Source of the DNA: Streptomyces sp. NBC_00459
GTDB lineage: Bacteria > Actinomycetota > Actinomycetes > Streptomycetales > Streptomycetaceae
Assembly (NCBI RefSeq): GCF_036013955.1
Contig: NZ_CP107903.1
Coordinates: 6,634,001-6,698,000, forward strand
Length of the DNA stretch: 64,000 nucleotides
Direction: 5' to 3'
The notes under the pieces were generated by a model. It made no database searches, was not told the origin of the DNA, and saw only the letters and a program-made list of their open reading frames with translations. Below, one piece after another: positions 41,167 to 49,589 of the stretch (positions within the stretch are counted from its first letter, which is position 1; each line of letters starts with the position of its first letter). The position numbers and the translations under genes were made by a program.

Positions 41167-41729
41167 TGTTCGAACGGTTCACGAGCGACGCGCGCGCCGT
41201 GGTGCGGGGTGCCGTCGAGCACGCCGAGCGCGTCGGCAGTCGGTGCGTCGATGCCGAGCACCTGCTGCTCGCGCTGCTCGACCGCGAGGCGAGCCGGGCC
41301 TCCTTTGCGCTGGCCTCGCTCGGACTCGCCGACCGCAAGGAGCTGGTGAGGGCCGCTGTGGCCGACGCCCGGCGCCGCGCCGGGCTGTCCCAGGCCGAGG
41401 CCGACGCCCTCGCCGGGCTCGGAATCGACGTGTCCGACATCGTCTCCCGGATCGAGGAGGTGCACGGTGTCGGCGCGATGTCCGGCGATCGCAAGGACAA
41501 GCGGTGGTGGTCGGGGCGCCGCACCTTCAGCCGGGACGCCAAGGAGGTGCTGGAGAGGTGTCTGCGCATCGCCCTGGCCCACCGGGAGCGTCATATCGGC
41601 GACGAGCACATCCTCCTCGCCCTCACGGCCCGCCCCGGCGTACCGGCAGAGGTCCTCGCCGATCAGGGAGTCACGTACGAGGCGCTGAGCCGTGTGCTGT
41701 ACGGCGGAGGCGAGGCCAAGGCGGGCTGA
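41166..41729 (+). CDS. Double Clp-N domain protein (ClpC/ClpB N-domain without ATPase)
   Basis: A 187-residue protein made of two Clp N-terminal repeats: FTSDARAVVRGAVEHAERVG with CVDAEHLLLALLDREAS, and FSRDAKEVLERCLRIALAHR with HIGDEHILLALTARPG. There is no AAA+ domain, so it cannot unfold proteins itself; it may bind substrates or adaptors of ClpC, or act as a stress sensor. Co-translated with the HTH protein. Its transcription is probably controlled by the twin palindromes upstream. Confidence 0.9.
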   Translation: MFERFTSDARAVVRGAVEHAERVGSRCVDAEHLLLALLDREASRASFALASLGLADRKELVRAAVADARRRAGLSQAEADALAGLGIDVSDIVSRIEEVHGVGAMSGDRKDKRWWSGRRTFSRDAKEVLERCLRIALAHRERHIGDEHILLALTARPGVPAEVLADQGVTYEALSRVLYGGGEAKAG

Positions 41730-41761
41730 GGAGGTCGGCCGGGACGGTGCTGAGGCGGCGG

Positions 41762-41798
41762 GCCGGGACGACGCTCGACGGGTGCCGCGTCCCGGCCG
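41762..41798. terminator. Hairpin between convergent Clp-N and PadR genes
   Basis: 10-bp arms GGCCGGGACG / CGTCCCGGCC with a 17-base loop; the left arm is repeated at 41738-41747, allowing an alternative pairing. Confidence 0.55.
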
Positions 41799-41807
41799 AG
41801 TCCTCCC

Positions 41808-42884
41808 TCACGCCTTCGGGGTCCGCAGCACCGCCTCCACCAGTGTCGCCGCCGCGGACAAGTGGCCGCGGATCTCATGGAGTTGGGGTTCCGTGACGCT
41901 GTGGTCGCGGGCCGTGTCGCGGATGCCGTCCCGGAAGCGGTCGAGGAGGCGGTCCAGATCGCGGGCCGGGTCGCCGGTGGAGTCCTCGTGGACCCAGGAC
42001 GGTTCGTAGCCGGCCGGGAAGTCCGGGGGAGTGTCCGTGTACTGCGGGCGCTCCGGTTCCGGTCCCGGTTTCGTGGCGGTCGTGGTGCCGCCCGGGCGGG
42101 GGAAGCCGATGTCCTTGCCGAGGTTCTTGCCGAAGTCCTTTCCGAACTCGCCGAACTCCTTGGCCAGTTCGGTCAGGCCCTCCCGGACCCCTGTCGGCCA
42201 GTCGCCCCGGCTGAAGTGGTCCTGGACCTGTTCCTGGACGCGCCTGGCGATGCGCTGCACCTCCTCCTGGGCCTGCGCACGGGCGTGGTCCTGGGCCTCC
42301 TTGGCCTGGCGCCTGGCCCGCTGGGCCTCCTCGCGGGCCCGGCGGCTCTCGTCCTTCGCACGCCGGGCCTGCTCCTTCCACTCCTGCTTGGCGCGCCGCA
42401 TCTCCTCCTTCGCGGCACGCCACGCCTCCTTGTCGCCGACGTCCGCGTGGTCCCCGTACTCGCCGTGGTCCCCGAAGGGTGCGCTCCCCGCGGCCCCGCG
42501 GGCCTCGCTCGCCGCCGCGCGCACCTCCCGGCGGAGGTCGCCCGCCGCGCCCCGGACGTCGGCCCGGATCTCGGCGGCGAGTTCGGCGACCGAGTCGCGG
42601 ATCTCCAGTTCCAGGTCGGCCAGCTCGCCGCTGCGGTCGGCCAGTTCGGCGCGGCCCGCGTCCGTGATGGCGTACACCTTGCGGCCGCCCTCGGTGGTGT
42701 GCGTGACCAGGCCCTCGGTCTGCAGCTTGGCCAGGCGGGGGTACACGGTGCCCGCCGACGGCGCGTACAGCCCCTGGAAGCGTTCCTCCAGGAGGCGGAT
42801 CACCTCGTAGCCGTGGCGGGGGGCCTCGTCCAGCAGCTTCAGCAGGTAGAGGCGCAGGCGGCCGTGGGCGAATACGGGAGGCAT
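41808..42884 (-). CDS. PadR-family regulator with long coiled-coil C-terminal half
   Basis: A 358-residue regulator, about twice the usual PadR length. The winged helix occupies residues 1-90 (RLYLLKLLDEAPRHGYEVIR, SAGTVYPRLAKLQTEGLV). From about 155 to 245 runs a highly charged Lys/Arg/Glu/Ala helix (AAKEEMRRAKQEWKEQARRA), then a Pro-rich linker and a helical tail ending VEAVLRTPKA. ATG 42884 lies one base past the stop of the upstream DUF4097 gene, so both form one operon. It probably represses that operon via the palindromes at 43832-43871. Confidence 0.88.
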   Translation of the reverse strand: MPPVFAHGRLRLYLLKLLDEAPRHGYEVIRLLEERFQGLYAPSAGTVYPRLAKLQTEGLVTHTTEGGRKVYAITDAGRAELADRSGELADLELEIRDSVAELAAEIRADVRGAAGDLRREVRAAASEARGAAGSAPFGDHGEYGDHADVGDKEAWRAAKEEMRRAKQEWKEQARRAKDESRRAREEAQRARRQAKEAQDHARAQAQEEVQRIARRVQEQVQDHFSRGDWPTGVREGLTELAKEFGEFGKDFGKNLGKDIGFPRPGGTTTATKPGPEPERPQYTDTPPDFPAGYEPSWVHEDSTGDPARDLDRLLDRFRDGIRDTARDHSVTEPQLHEIRGHLSAAATLVEAVLRTPKA

Positions 42885-42885
42885 G

Positions 42886-43782
42886 TCAGAGCACCTTCTT
42901 GTTCGTCGTGCCGGAGGTGTCACCGGAACTGTCCCCGGGGGTGGAGTCCGCCGGATCGTCCTCCTGCTGGGGGCGGCGGAGCAGGGCGATCGAGCCGGAG
43001 ACCGTCGTCGCCCGGAGTTTGCCCGTGCCGGCGCCCAGGCGGCCCGTGACGCGGTGGGCGCCCCACTGGCCGTGGACGCGGAGGCCGTCGAAGGCGTTCG
43101 AGATCCTGCCGCTCGCCGTGTTCGCCTCCACGTCCGCGTCCGCCGGATGCGGGAGCCGGATGGCGATCTCGCCCGAGACGTTCGTCAGCTGCACGTCCGT
43201 CGGGCCTTCCGGGTCGAGGTCGACGATCATGGAGCCGCTCACCGACTCCGCACGCACCGAGGGTCCGGAGCCCTCGACGACGGTGAGGTCGCCGGAGACG
43301 GAGTTGAAGCGCAGGTCGCCCGTGACCGCCTGGGCCTCCAGGCTGCCCGAGACCGTGTCGGCGCGGACGGGCCCGGAGAGGCCGACAAGTGTCGTGTCGC
43401 CGGTGACGCCCTTCACCACTGTCGATCCGTCGACCCCCGAGACGACCGCGCCGGCGCCGACCACGCCCACCTCGACGCGCGCCCCGGCCGGGACGGTCAG
43501 GGACACCACCGCGGTGCGGCGCCAGCTCTTGCGGTCCAGCCACTTGAGGAAGCCCTTCCAGGGCAGGTCCTCGTACGCCACCGTCAGGACGCCGTCCTCC
43601 TGGGTCACCACCAGGGGTGGGCCCTCGATCTCGGAGACCTCCAGGCGGGCGGAGTCCTCGTCCGTGCCCACCACGTTCACCGTTCCGTTGACGATGCGTA
43701 CGTGCAGGTCCGTGACGGGCCCGGCGAAGGAGAGCTTGCCGGGCTCTTCGACGGACCACTCGGATGCGGATGTGGTGGGCAT
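42886..43782 (-). CDS. DUF4097 beta-repeat protein
   Basis: A 298-residue soluble protein built of short beta repeats in the pattern VSGSL..VTGDLRFNSVSGDL, the adhesin-like right-handed beta-helix of DUF4097. An N-terminal region (residues 1-90) precedes the repeats, and the tail is polar and disordered (DDPADSTPGDSSGDTSG). No signal peptide. DUF4097 proteins are often encoded with PadR regulators or PspC-like stress systems; function unknown. The 5' region carries two palindromes. Confidence 0.87.
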   Translation of the reverse strand: MPTTSASEWSVEEPGKLSFAGPVTDLHVRIVNGTVNVVGTDEDSARLEVSEIEGPPLVVTQEDGVLTVAYEDLPWKGFLKWLDRKSWRRTAVVSLTVPAGARVEVGVVGAGAVVSGVDGSTVVKGVTGDTTLVGLSGPVRADTVSGSLEAQAVTGDLRFNSVSGDLTVVEGSGPSVRAESVSGSMIVDLDPEGPTDVQLTNVSGEIAIRLPHPADADVEANTASGRISNAFDGLRVHGQWGAHRVTGRLGAGTGKLRATTVSGSIALLRRPQQEDDPADSTPGDSSGDTSGTTNKKVL

Positions 43783-43831
43783 GGTGCGGACCCCCTGGGT
43801 GAATGAACGGGCTCAAGAGCAGCCAGGACAC

Positions 43832-43849
43832 GACGCGCCATATCGCGTC
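43832..43849. promoter_or_regulatory. Palindromic site upstream of the DUF4097-PadR operon
   Basis: GACGCG-CCATAT-CGCGTC: perfect 6-bp arms, 50 bp before the DUF4097 start. Shares CATATCGCG with the 43862 site and is likely bound by the PadR protein. Confidence 0.6.
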
Positions 43850-43861
43850 TCCTGTCATTCA

Positions 43862-43871
43862 CGATATATCG
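43862..43871. promoter_or_regulatory. Second palindrome upstream of the DUF4097-PadR operon
   Basis: CGATATATCG, perfect 10-bp palindrome, 13 bp upstream of the first site; ATATCGCG is shared by both. AT-rich for this genome. Confidence 0.55.
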
Positions 43872-43916
43872 CGGTCACGGAAAGTCAAGACACCCGTGGC
43901 GGAGCCGGCCGCACAT

Positions 43917-43955
43917 GTCGCAGCCCCGCGCCCCGGAGGGAGGCGGGGCTGCGAC
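43917..43955 (-). terminator. Terminator after the 59-aa gene
   Basis: 13-bp perfect stem GTCGCAGCCCCGC / GCGGGGCTGCGAC, 13-base loop, 25 bases past the stop codon. Confidence 0.75.
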
Positions 43956-43979
43956 GGCTCTCCTGCCGGGCTGCCGGAC

Positions 43980-44159
43980 CTACTCGTCGTCCTCGTCGTC
44001 CAGCCGCGCGAGCCAGGTGGCCAGGCGCTCCACCGGTACCTCGAAGTCGGGATTGAGGTCGACGAAGGCCCGCAGCTGCTCGGCGAGCCACTCGAAGGTG
44101 ACCTCCTCCTCGCCGCGCCGCTTCTCCAGCTCTTCGATGCCTCGGTCGGTGAAGTACAC
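43980..44159 (-). CDS. DUF6104-like small acidic protein (59 aa)
   Basis: A 59-residue gene, easily missed because of its size. It reads MYFTDRGIEELEKRRGEEEV, then TFEWLAEQLRAFVDLNPDFE, then VPVERLATWLARLDDEDDE. GTG 44159 has a good AGGAGAA ribosome site seven bases upstream. It lies downstream of the 2-oxoglutarate decarboxylase gene in the same direction but beyond its terminator. Small proteins of this type are conserved at this position in Streptomyces as I recall (DUF6104); function unknown. Mostly helical, strongly acidic C-terminus. Confidence 0.85.
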   Translation of the reverse strand: MYFTDRGIEELEKRRGEEEVTFEWLAEQLRAFVDLNPDFEVPVERLATWLARLDDEDDE

Positions 44160-44305
44160 GGATGTTCTCCTGGGGACTGCTGGGACTACTGGGACTGGTG
44201 GAGCGGGTGGAAATGGTGGTTGAGGGCTGCGCTCGGGGCCGGAGCCCGGGCCGCCGGTCGTACCCCTCCAAGGTTATGCGCAGGTGTCCGGGGTCCTGAC
44301 GGCGA

Positions 44306-44341
44306 AGGGCCCGGCACCGGATCTCTCCGGTGCCGGGCCCT
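44306..44341 (-). terminator. Terminator of the 2-oxoglutarate decarboxylase gene
   Basis: 16-bp perfect stem (AGGGCCCGGCACCGGA / TCCGGTGCCGGGCCCT) with TCTC loop, 37 bases after the stop. Confidence 0.9.
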
Positions 44342-44378
44342 CGTGCGTCAGCCCTGTTCGGCAGAGGCAGGTCGAGGC

Positions 44379-47300
44379 CTACGCCTCGAACACCTCACGC
44401 ACCAGCTGCTCCTGCTCCGCCTGGTGACGCTTCGCCGAACCCACCGCCGGGGACGAGCCCGCCGGACGCGAGATACGCCGCAGACGCTCGCCGTGCGGGA
44501 TGTCCGCGCCGACCGCGAGGTCCAGGTGGTCGATCAGGTTGAGGGCGATGAAGGGCCACGCGCCCTGGTTCGCCGGCTCCTCCTGCGCCCACAGGTACTT
44601 CTCGGCGTTCGGGTACTTGGCGATCTCGGCCTGGAGCTCCGCACCCGGGAGGGGGTAGAGGCGCTCGATGCGGATGATCGCCGTGTCCGTGGTGCCGCGC
44701 TTCTTCCGCTCGGCCTCAAGGTCGTAGTACAGCTTGCCGGCGCAGAAGACGACCTTGCGGACGTCGGCCGCGGCGGCGGACTCGTCGCCGATGACCGGGC
44801 GGAAGGCGCCCGTCGTGAACTCCTCCGTCTTCGAGGCCGCCGCCTTCAGGCGCAGCATCGACTTCGGGGTGAAGACCACCAGCGGCTTGTGGTGCGGGTT
44901 GTGCACCTGCCACCGCAGGAGGTGGAAGTAGTTCGACGGCAGTGTCGGCTGAGCGACCGTCATGTTGTTCTGGGCGCACAGCTGGAGGAACCGCTCGATA
45001 CGGGCCGAGGAGTGGTCCGGGCCCTGGCCCTCGTAGCCGTGGGGGAGGAGCAGGGTGACGCCGGACGTCTGGCCCCACTTCTGCTCCGCGGCCGAGATGT
45101 ACTCGTCCACCACCGTCTGCGCGCCGTTGACGAAGTCGCCGAACTGCGCCTCCCACATCACGAGCGCGTCGGGACGGGCCAGCGAGTAGCCGTACTCGAA
45201 GCCCATGACTGCGTACTCGGAGAGCAGGGAGTCGTAGACGTTCAGGCGGGCCTGGTCGTCCGCCAGGTACTGGAGCGGGGTGAAGTCCTCGCCCGTGACC
45301 CGGTCGATCAGGACCGCGTGACGCTGGCCGAAGGTGCCGCGCCGGGAGTCCTGGCCCGAGAGGCGCACCGGGGTGCCCTCCAGGAGCAGGGAGCCGATCG
45401 CGAGCGTCTCGCCCATGCCCCAGTCGATCGTGTCGTCCTCGATCATCGCCGCCCGGCGCTGCAACTGCGGGATCAGCCGCGGGTGGACGGTGACGTGGTC
45501 GGGGATGTTGACCTGGGACTCGGCGATGCGCTTGACGACCTCCTGGGAGACCGCGGTCTGCACGGCCACCGGGAACTCGGCCCGGGGGTCGCCGACATGG
45601 GCCTCGGCCGGCGCGGAGATGGCCTCGCGGACCTCGGTGAAGACCTTCTCCAACTGGCCCTGGAAGTCCTGCAGCGCCTGTTCGGCCTCTTCGAGGGTGA
45701 TGTCGCCGCGACCGATGAGGGACTCGGTGTAGAGCTTGCGCACCGAGCGCTTCTTGTCGATCAGGTCGTACATCAGGGGCTGCGTGAACGCCGGGTTGTC
45801 GGACTCGTTGTGACCGCGGCGGCGGTAGCAGATGAGGTCGATGACGACGTCCTTGTTGAACGCCTGGCGGAACTCGAAGGCCAGGCGAGCGACGCGGACG
45901 ACGGCCTCGGGGTCGTCGCCGTTCACATGGAAGATCGGCGCCTCGATCATGCGGGCGACGTCGGTCGCGTACATGGAGGAGCGTGACGACTCCGGGGCGG
46001 CGGTGAAGCCGACCTGGTTGTTGATGACGATGTGGACCGTGCCGCCGGTGCGGTAGCCGCGCAGCTGGGACATGTTGAGCGTCTCGGCCACCACGCCCTG
46101 GCCCGCGAAGGCCGCGTCACCGTGCAGGGCGACCGGCAGGACCGTGAAGTCCGTGCCACCCTTGTTGATGATGTCCTGCTTGGCGCGGGCGATGCCCTCG
46201 ATGACCGGGTCGACCGTCTCCAGGTGGGACGGGTTGGCGGCCAGCGAGACGTTGATCTGCTCGCCGTCGAGGCCGGTGAACACGCCCCGGGCACCCAGGT
46301 GGTACTTCACGTCGCCGGAGCCGTGCATCGACTTCGGGTCGAGGTTGCCCTCGAACTCCCGGAAGATCTGGGCGTACGACTTGCCGACGATGTTCGCGAG
46401 CACGTTCAGCCGGCCGCGGTGGGCCATGCCGATGACGACCTCGTCGAGGCGCGACTCGGCCGCCGAGTCGATCACGGCGTCCAGCAGCGGGATGACGGAC
46501 TCGCCGCCCTCCAGCGAGAAGCGCTTCTGGCCGACGTACTTGGTCTGCAGGAAGGTCTCGAAGGCCTCCGCCGCGTTCAGCTGGCGCAGGATGCGCAGCT
46601 GCTCCTCGCGCTCCGGCTTGCTGTGCGGGCGCTCGATGCGGTCCTGGATCCACTTGCGCTGCTTGGGGTCCTGGATGTGCATGAACTCGACGCCCGTGGT
46701 GCGGCAGTACGAGTCGCGGAGCACGCCGAGGATGTCGCGCAGCTTCATCAGGGACTTGCCCGAGAAGCCGCCGACGGCGAACTCGCGCTCCAGGTCCCAG
46801 AGGGTGAGCCCGTGCTCGGTGATGTCCAGGTCGGGGTGCTTGCGCTGGCGGTACTCCAACGGGTCGGTGTCGGCCATGACATGGCCGCGGACCCGGTAGG
46901 AGTGGATCAGCTCGAAGACGCGCGCGGGCTTCGTGACGTCGTCGTCGTGCGAGGCGTCGATGTCCTTGAGCCAGCGGACCGGCTCGTAGGGGATGCGCAG
47001 CGCCTCGAAGATCTCGTCGTAGAAGCCGGCCTCGCCGAGCAGGTAGTTCGCGACGACACGCAGGAACTCGCCGGAGGCGGCGCCCTGGATGACCCGGTGG
47101 TCGTAGGTCGACGTGAGCGTCATGACCTTGGAGATGCCGAGCTTGTTCAGGGTGTCCTGCGACGTGCCCTGGAACTCCGCCGGGTAGTCCATGGAACCGA
47201 CGCCCATGATGACCGACTGACCGGGCATCAGACGCGGGACCGAGTGGACGGTGCCGAGGCCGCCGGGGTTGGTCAGGGAGACCGTGACACCGGTGAAGTC

Positions 47301-48176
47301 GTCCATCGTCAGCTTGCCCTCGCGGGCGCGGCGGACGATGTCCTCGTAGGCCTGCCAGAACTCGAAGAAGTTCAGCGTCTCGGCCTTCTTGATGCCGGCC
47401 ACGACGAGCTGACGGTCGCCGTTGGGCTTCACCAGGTCGATGGCCAGGCCGAAGTTGACGTGGGCCGGCTTGACCAGGGTCGGCTTGCCGTCCTTCTCCG
47501 CGAAGGAGTAGTTCATCGACGGCATGGCCTTGATGGCCTGCACCATCGCGTAGCCGATGAGGTGGGTGAAGGAGATCTTCCCGCCCCGGGCGCGCTTCAG
47601 GTGGTTGTTGATGACGATGCGGTTGTCGAAGAGCAGCTTCACCGGGACCGCGCGCACGGACGTGGCCGTGGGCACCTCGATCGAGGCGTTCATGTTCTTC
47701 GCCACGGCCGCGGACGGGCCGCGCAGGGTCACGAACTCCGGACCGTCCACGGCGACGGCCTCGGCCGCGGGAGCGGCCTTGGGCTTGGCGGCGGTCGGCG
47801 CGGGCGCTGCGGCGGCGGGCTTCGCGGCCGGAGCGGCAGCGGTGGGCTGTGGCGCGGCCGCCGGAGCCGGTGTCGGCGCCGGTACGGCCGGGGCCGCGGG
47901 AGCCGTGGGGGCGGCCGGAGCCACCGGGGCGGTCGTGGTGGTCTCTGCGGCCCCCGCGGCCGCAGTACCCGCCGGAGCCGTGGAGACGGCGGGCGCCCCG
48001 GGCTTGTAGTCGGCGAAGAAGTCCCACCAGGCACGGTCTACGGAATTCGGGTCCTGGAGGTACTGCTGATAGATCTCGTCGACGAGCCACTCGTTGGGGC
48101 CGAACGCTGCCGCAGGGTTACCTGCGGGTTCGTCGGTCGAGATGCTCGATGAGTTACTGGGGGACTGTGCAGACAC
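44379..48176 (-). CDS. kgd: Multifunctional 2-oxoglutarate decarboxylase/dehydrogenase (actinobacterial KGD; E1 with E2-like core)
   Basis: A 1265-residue TCA-cycle enzyme. Order: N-terminal E1o segment NEWLVDEIYQQYLQDPNSVD; a long Ala/Pro-rich linker (about residues 45-125) in place of a lipoyl domain; an E2-like acyltransferase core with FTHLIGYAMVQAIK, MGVGSMDYPAEF and DHRVIQGAASGEFL; then the thiamine-diphosphate E1 with YHLGARGVF, HGDAAFAGQGVV, and a C-terminal region ending ERLRRISRPAGSSPAVGSAK. It works with a lipoylated E2 and E3 made elsewhere and, in mycobacteria, is inhibited by a GarA/OdhI-type FHA protein. GTG 48176 gives VSAQSPSNSS; GTG 48203 is an alternative without a ribosome site. 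Confidence 0.93.
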   Translation of the reverse strand: MSAQSPSNSSSISTDEPAGNPAAAFGPNEWLVDEIYQQYLQDPNSVDRAWWDFFADYKPGAPAVSTAPAGTAAAGAAETTTTAPVAPAAPTAPAAPAVPAPTPAPAAAPQPTAAAPAAKPAAAAPAPTAAKPKAAPAAEAVAVDGPEFVTLRGPSAAVAKNMNASIEVPTATSVRAVPVKLLFDNRIVINNHLKRARGGKISFTHLIGYAMVQAIKAMPSMNYSFAEKDGKPTLVKPAHVNFGLAIDLVKPNGDRQLVVAGIKKAETLNFFEFWQAYEDIVRRAREGKLTMDDFTGVTVSLTNPGGLGTVHSVPRLMPGQSVIMGVGSMDYPAEFQGTSQDTLNKLGISKVMTLTSTYDHRVIQGAASGEFLRVVANYLLGEAGFYDEIFEALRIPYEPVRWLKDIDASHDDDVTKPARVFELIHSYRVRGHVMADTDPLEYRQRKHPDLDITEHGLTLWDLEREFAVGGFSGKSLMKLRDILGVLRDSYCRTTGVEFMHIQDPKQRKWIQDRIERPHSKPEREEQLRILRQLNAAEAFETFLQTKYVGQKRFSLEGGESVIPLLDAVIDSAAESRLDEVVIGMAHRGRLNVLANIVGKSYAQIFREFEGNLDPKSMHGSGDVKYHLGARGVFTGLDGEQINVSLAANPSHLETVDPVIEGIARAKQDIINKGGTDFTVLPVALHGDAAFAGQGVVAETLNMSQLRGYRTGGTVHIVINNQVGFTAAPESSRSSMYATDVARMIEAPIFHVNGDDPEAVVRVARLAFEFRQAFNKDVVIDLICYRRRGHNESDNPAFTQPLMYDLIDKKRSVRKLYTESLIGRGDITLEEAEQALQDFQGQLEKVFTEVREAISAPAEAHVGDPRAEFPVAVQTAVSQEVVKRIAESQVNIPDHVTVHPRLIPQLQRRAAMIEDDTIDWGMGETLAIGSLLLEGTPVRLSGQDSRRGTFGQRHAVLIDRVTGEDFTPLQYLADDQARLNVYDSLLSEYAVMGFEYGYSLARPDALVMWEAQFGDFVNGAQTVVDEYISAAEQKWGQTSGVTLLLPHGYEGQGPDHSSARIERFLQLCAQNNMTVAQPTLPSNYFHLLRWQVHNPHHKPLVVFTPKSMLRLKAAASKTEEFTTGAFRPVIGDESAAAADVRKVVFCAGKLYYDLEAERKKRGTTDTAIIRIERLYPLPGAELQAEIAKYPNAEKYLWAQEEPANQGAWPFIALNLIDHLDLAVGADIPHGERLRRISRPAGSSPAVGSAKRHQAEQEQLVREVFEA

Positions 48177-48226
48177 GGCGGCAACCGCCCTCTTCCGCTT
48201 CACAAGGTGATGGACAGCGGGAATTA

Positions 48227-48255
48227 AGGCTACGCCCCCGTGGCCGAAAGGTCAG
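48227..48255 (-). promoter_or_regulatory. Candidate promoter of the kgd gene
   Basis: Minus strand CTGACC, 17 bases, TAGCCT: close to the primary-sigma consensus, about 50 bp before the start. The rest of 48177-48479 shows no gene. Confidence 0.55.
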
Positions 48256-48479
48256 TCCGGGTCCGTTCATCGTCGCGTAAGTCACATCGGGAATCGGGTT
48301 TCGGGGGGTGAAATGGCGGGAAACAAGCGGGGTTCCGGTCCGAAAGGGACACATGAGGGAAGCCCAAATTGTCGGCCGGGCGCACCAAATGCGCGGGCCT
48401 GTGAGCAATCACACGTGTCCACGCGCGTCCGTCAGCGCGGATGACAGGTGGATCTTGGGGCTCCGCTTCGAACTTTACG

Positions 48480-49589
48480 TCAACTTGGGACGGATGACTC
48501 TCCCGGAAGGGTGACCAAAATCCGGCAACCTCGCTCGGATTCGGCCACACCGATCCGGCCGCCGTGCAGATCGACCGCCCAGCGAGCGATCGCCAGCCCG
48601 AGGCCCGTACCGCCGTCGCTGCCCGGCCCGTGCGGCGCGCTGACGCCGCCGCGGTTGAACCGCTCGAAGACCCGGTGCCACTCCGAGCGCGGGATACCGG
48701 GACCCTCGTCCAGGATCTCCAGCTCCAGCGACTCGGTCAGCGTCCCGCGCCGCGCCTTCACCGTGACCCGGCCGTGCGCCGGGCTGTGCTTGACCGCGTT
48801 GTCGATCAGGTTGGCGACGACCTGGTGGAGGCGCTCCGGGTCGGCGTGCGCGATCAGCCCGGGCGGATTGACGTCCAGGTGCAGATGGACGTCGTTACGG
48901 GTGTGACCGCCGGAGCCGGACGCGATGCCCGCGCGCGTGGAGGCGAGCATGCTGGCCTCCTTGAGCACACCGGAGAGATAGGGCCAGACCTCGAACCGGC
49001 GCGTGCGCAGCGGTACGACCCCGTTGTCGAGCCGGGAGAGGTCCAGCAGTGTCTCCACCAGCCGCCCGAGCCGCTCGGTCTGCTTGAGCGCCGTACGCAT
49101 GGTCTCCGGGTCGGCGGCCGAGACCCCGTCCACCACGTTCTCCAGGACCGCGCGCAGTCCGGCGATGGGGGTGCGCAGCTCGTGCGAGACGTTCGCCACC
49201 AGCTCCTTGCGCTGGCGGTCCTGGGCCTCCAGCTCGTCGGCCATGACGTTGATCGTCTGGGCCAGGTCGCCCAGTTCGTCCCAGCGGTTCTCGCGCACCC
49301 GGCGTGTGTAGTCGCCCTGCGAGATGGAACGGGCCACCGCGTTCATGTCGTCCAGCGGCGCGGTGAGCGAATGGGCCACGAACTGCGTTATCAACAGTGT
49401 GGCGATCATCGAGAAGACCGTGATGAAGCGGAGCTCCGTCTTGGTGTGCACCGCGATCATCGACAGACCGGTGGTGATCAGCACCGAGACGACGACCAGT
49501 GCGCCCAGCTTGGTCTTGATCGAGAACGGGCGTACGCCGCCCCAGGGCTCCCCGGGGCTCCTCCGTGCGGCCGGCCGCCCGCGGTTCAT
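48480..49589 (-). CDS. Membrane sensor histidine kinase
   Basis: A 369-residue kinase with two closely spaced spans (about residues 26-46 and 56-75) and almost no extracytoplasmic loop, then a HAMP domain (VAHSLTAPLDDMNAVARSIS), dimerisation helix ELVANVSHELRTPIAGLRAV with the phosphorylated His, N box QVVANLIDNAVKHSP, G1 DEGPGIP and G2 GTGLGLAIA. The short sensor region points to an intramembrane or HAMP-sensed signal. ATG 49589 overlaps the stop of the response regulator. Ends in VTLPGESSVPS. Confidence 0.92.
   Translation of the reverse strand: MNRGRPAARRSPGEPWGGVRPFSIKTKLGALVVVSVLITTGLSMIAVHTKTELRFITVFSMIATLLITQFVAHSLTAPLDDMNAVARSISQGDYTRRVRENRWDELGDLAQTINVMADELEAQDRQRKELVANVSHELRTPIAGLRAVLENVVDGVSAADPETMRTALKQTERLGRLVETLLDLSRLDNGVVPLRTRRFEVWPYLSGVLKEASMLASTRAGIASGSGGHTRNDVHLHLDVNPPGLIAHADPERLHQVVANLIDNAVKHSPAHGRVTVKARRGTLTESLELEILDEGPGIPRSEWHRVFERFNRGGVSAPHGPGSDGGTGLGLAIARWAVDLHGGRIGVAESERGCRILVTLPGESSVPS

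Noticed and set aside
46032..48152. 706-codon open frame on the plus strand opposite the 2-oxoglutarate decarboxylase
   Set aside because: Composition rich in Arg, Asp, Val and Gly typical of the antisense frame; no ribosome site and no family motif.
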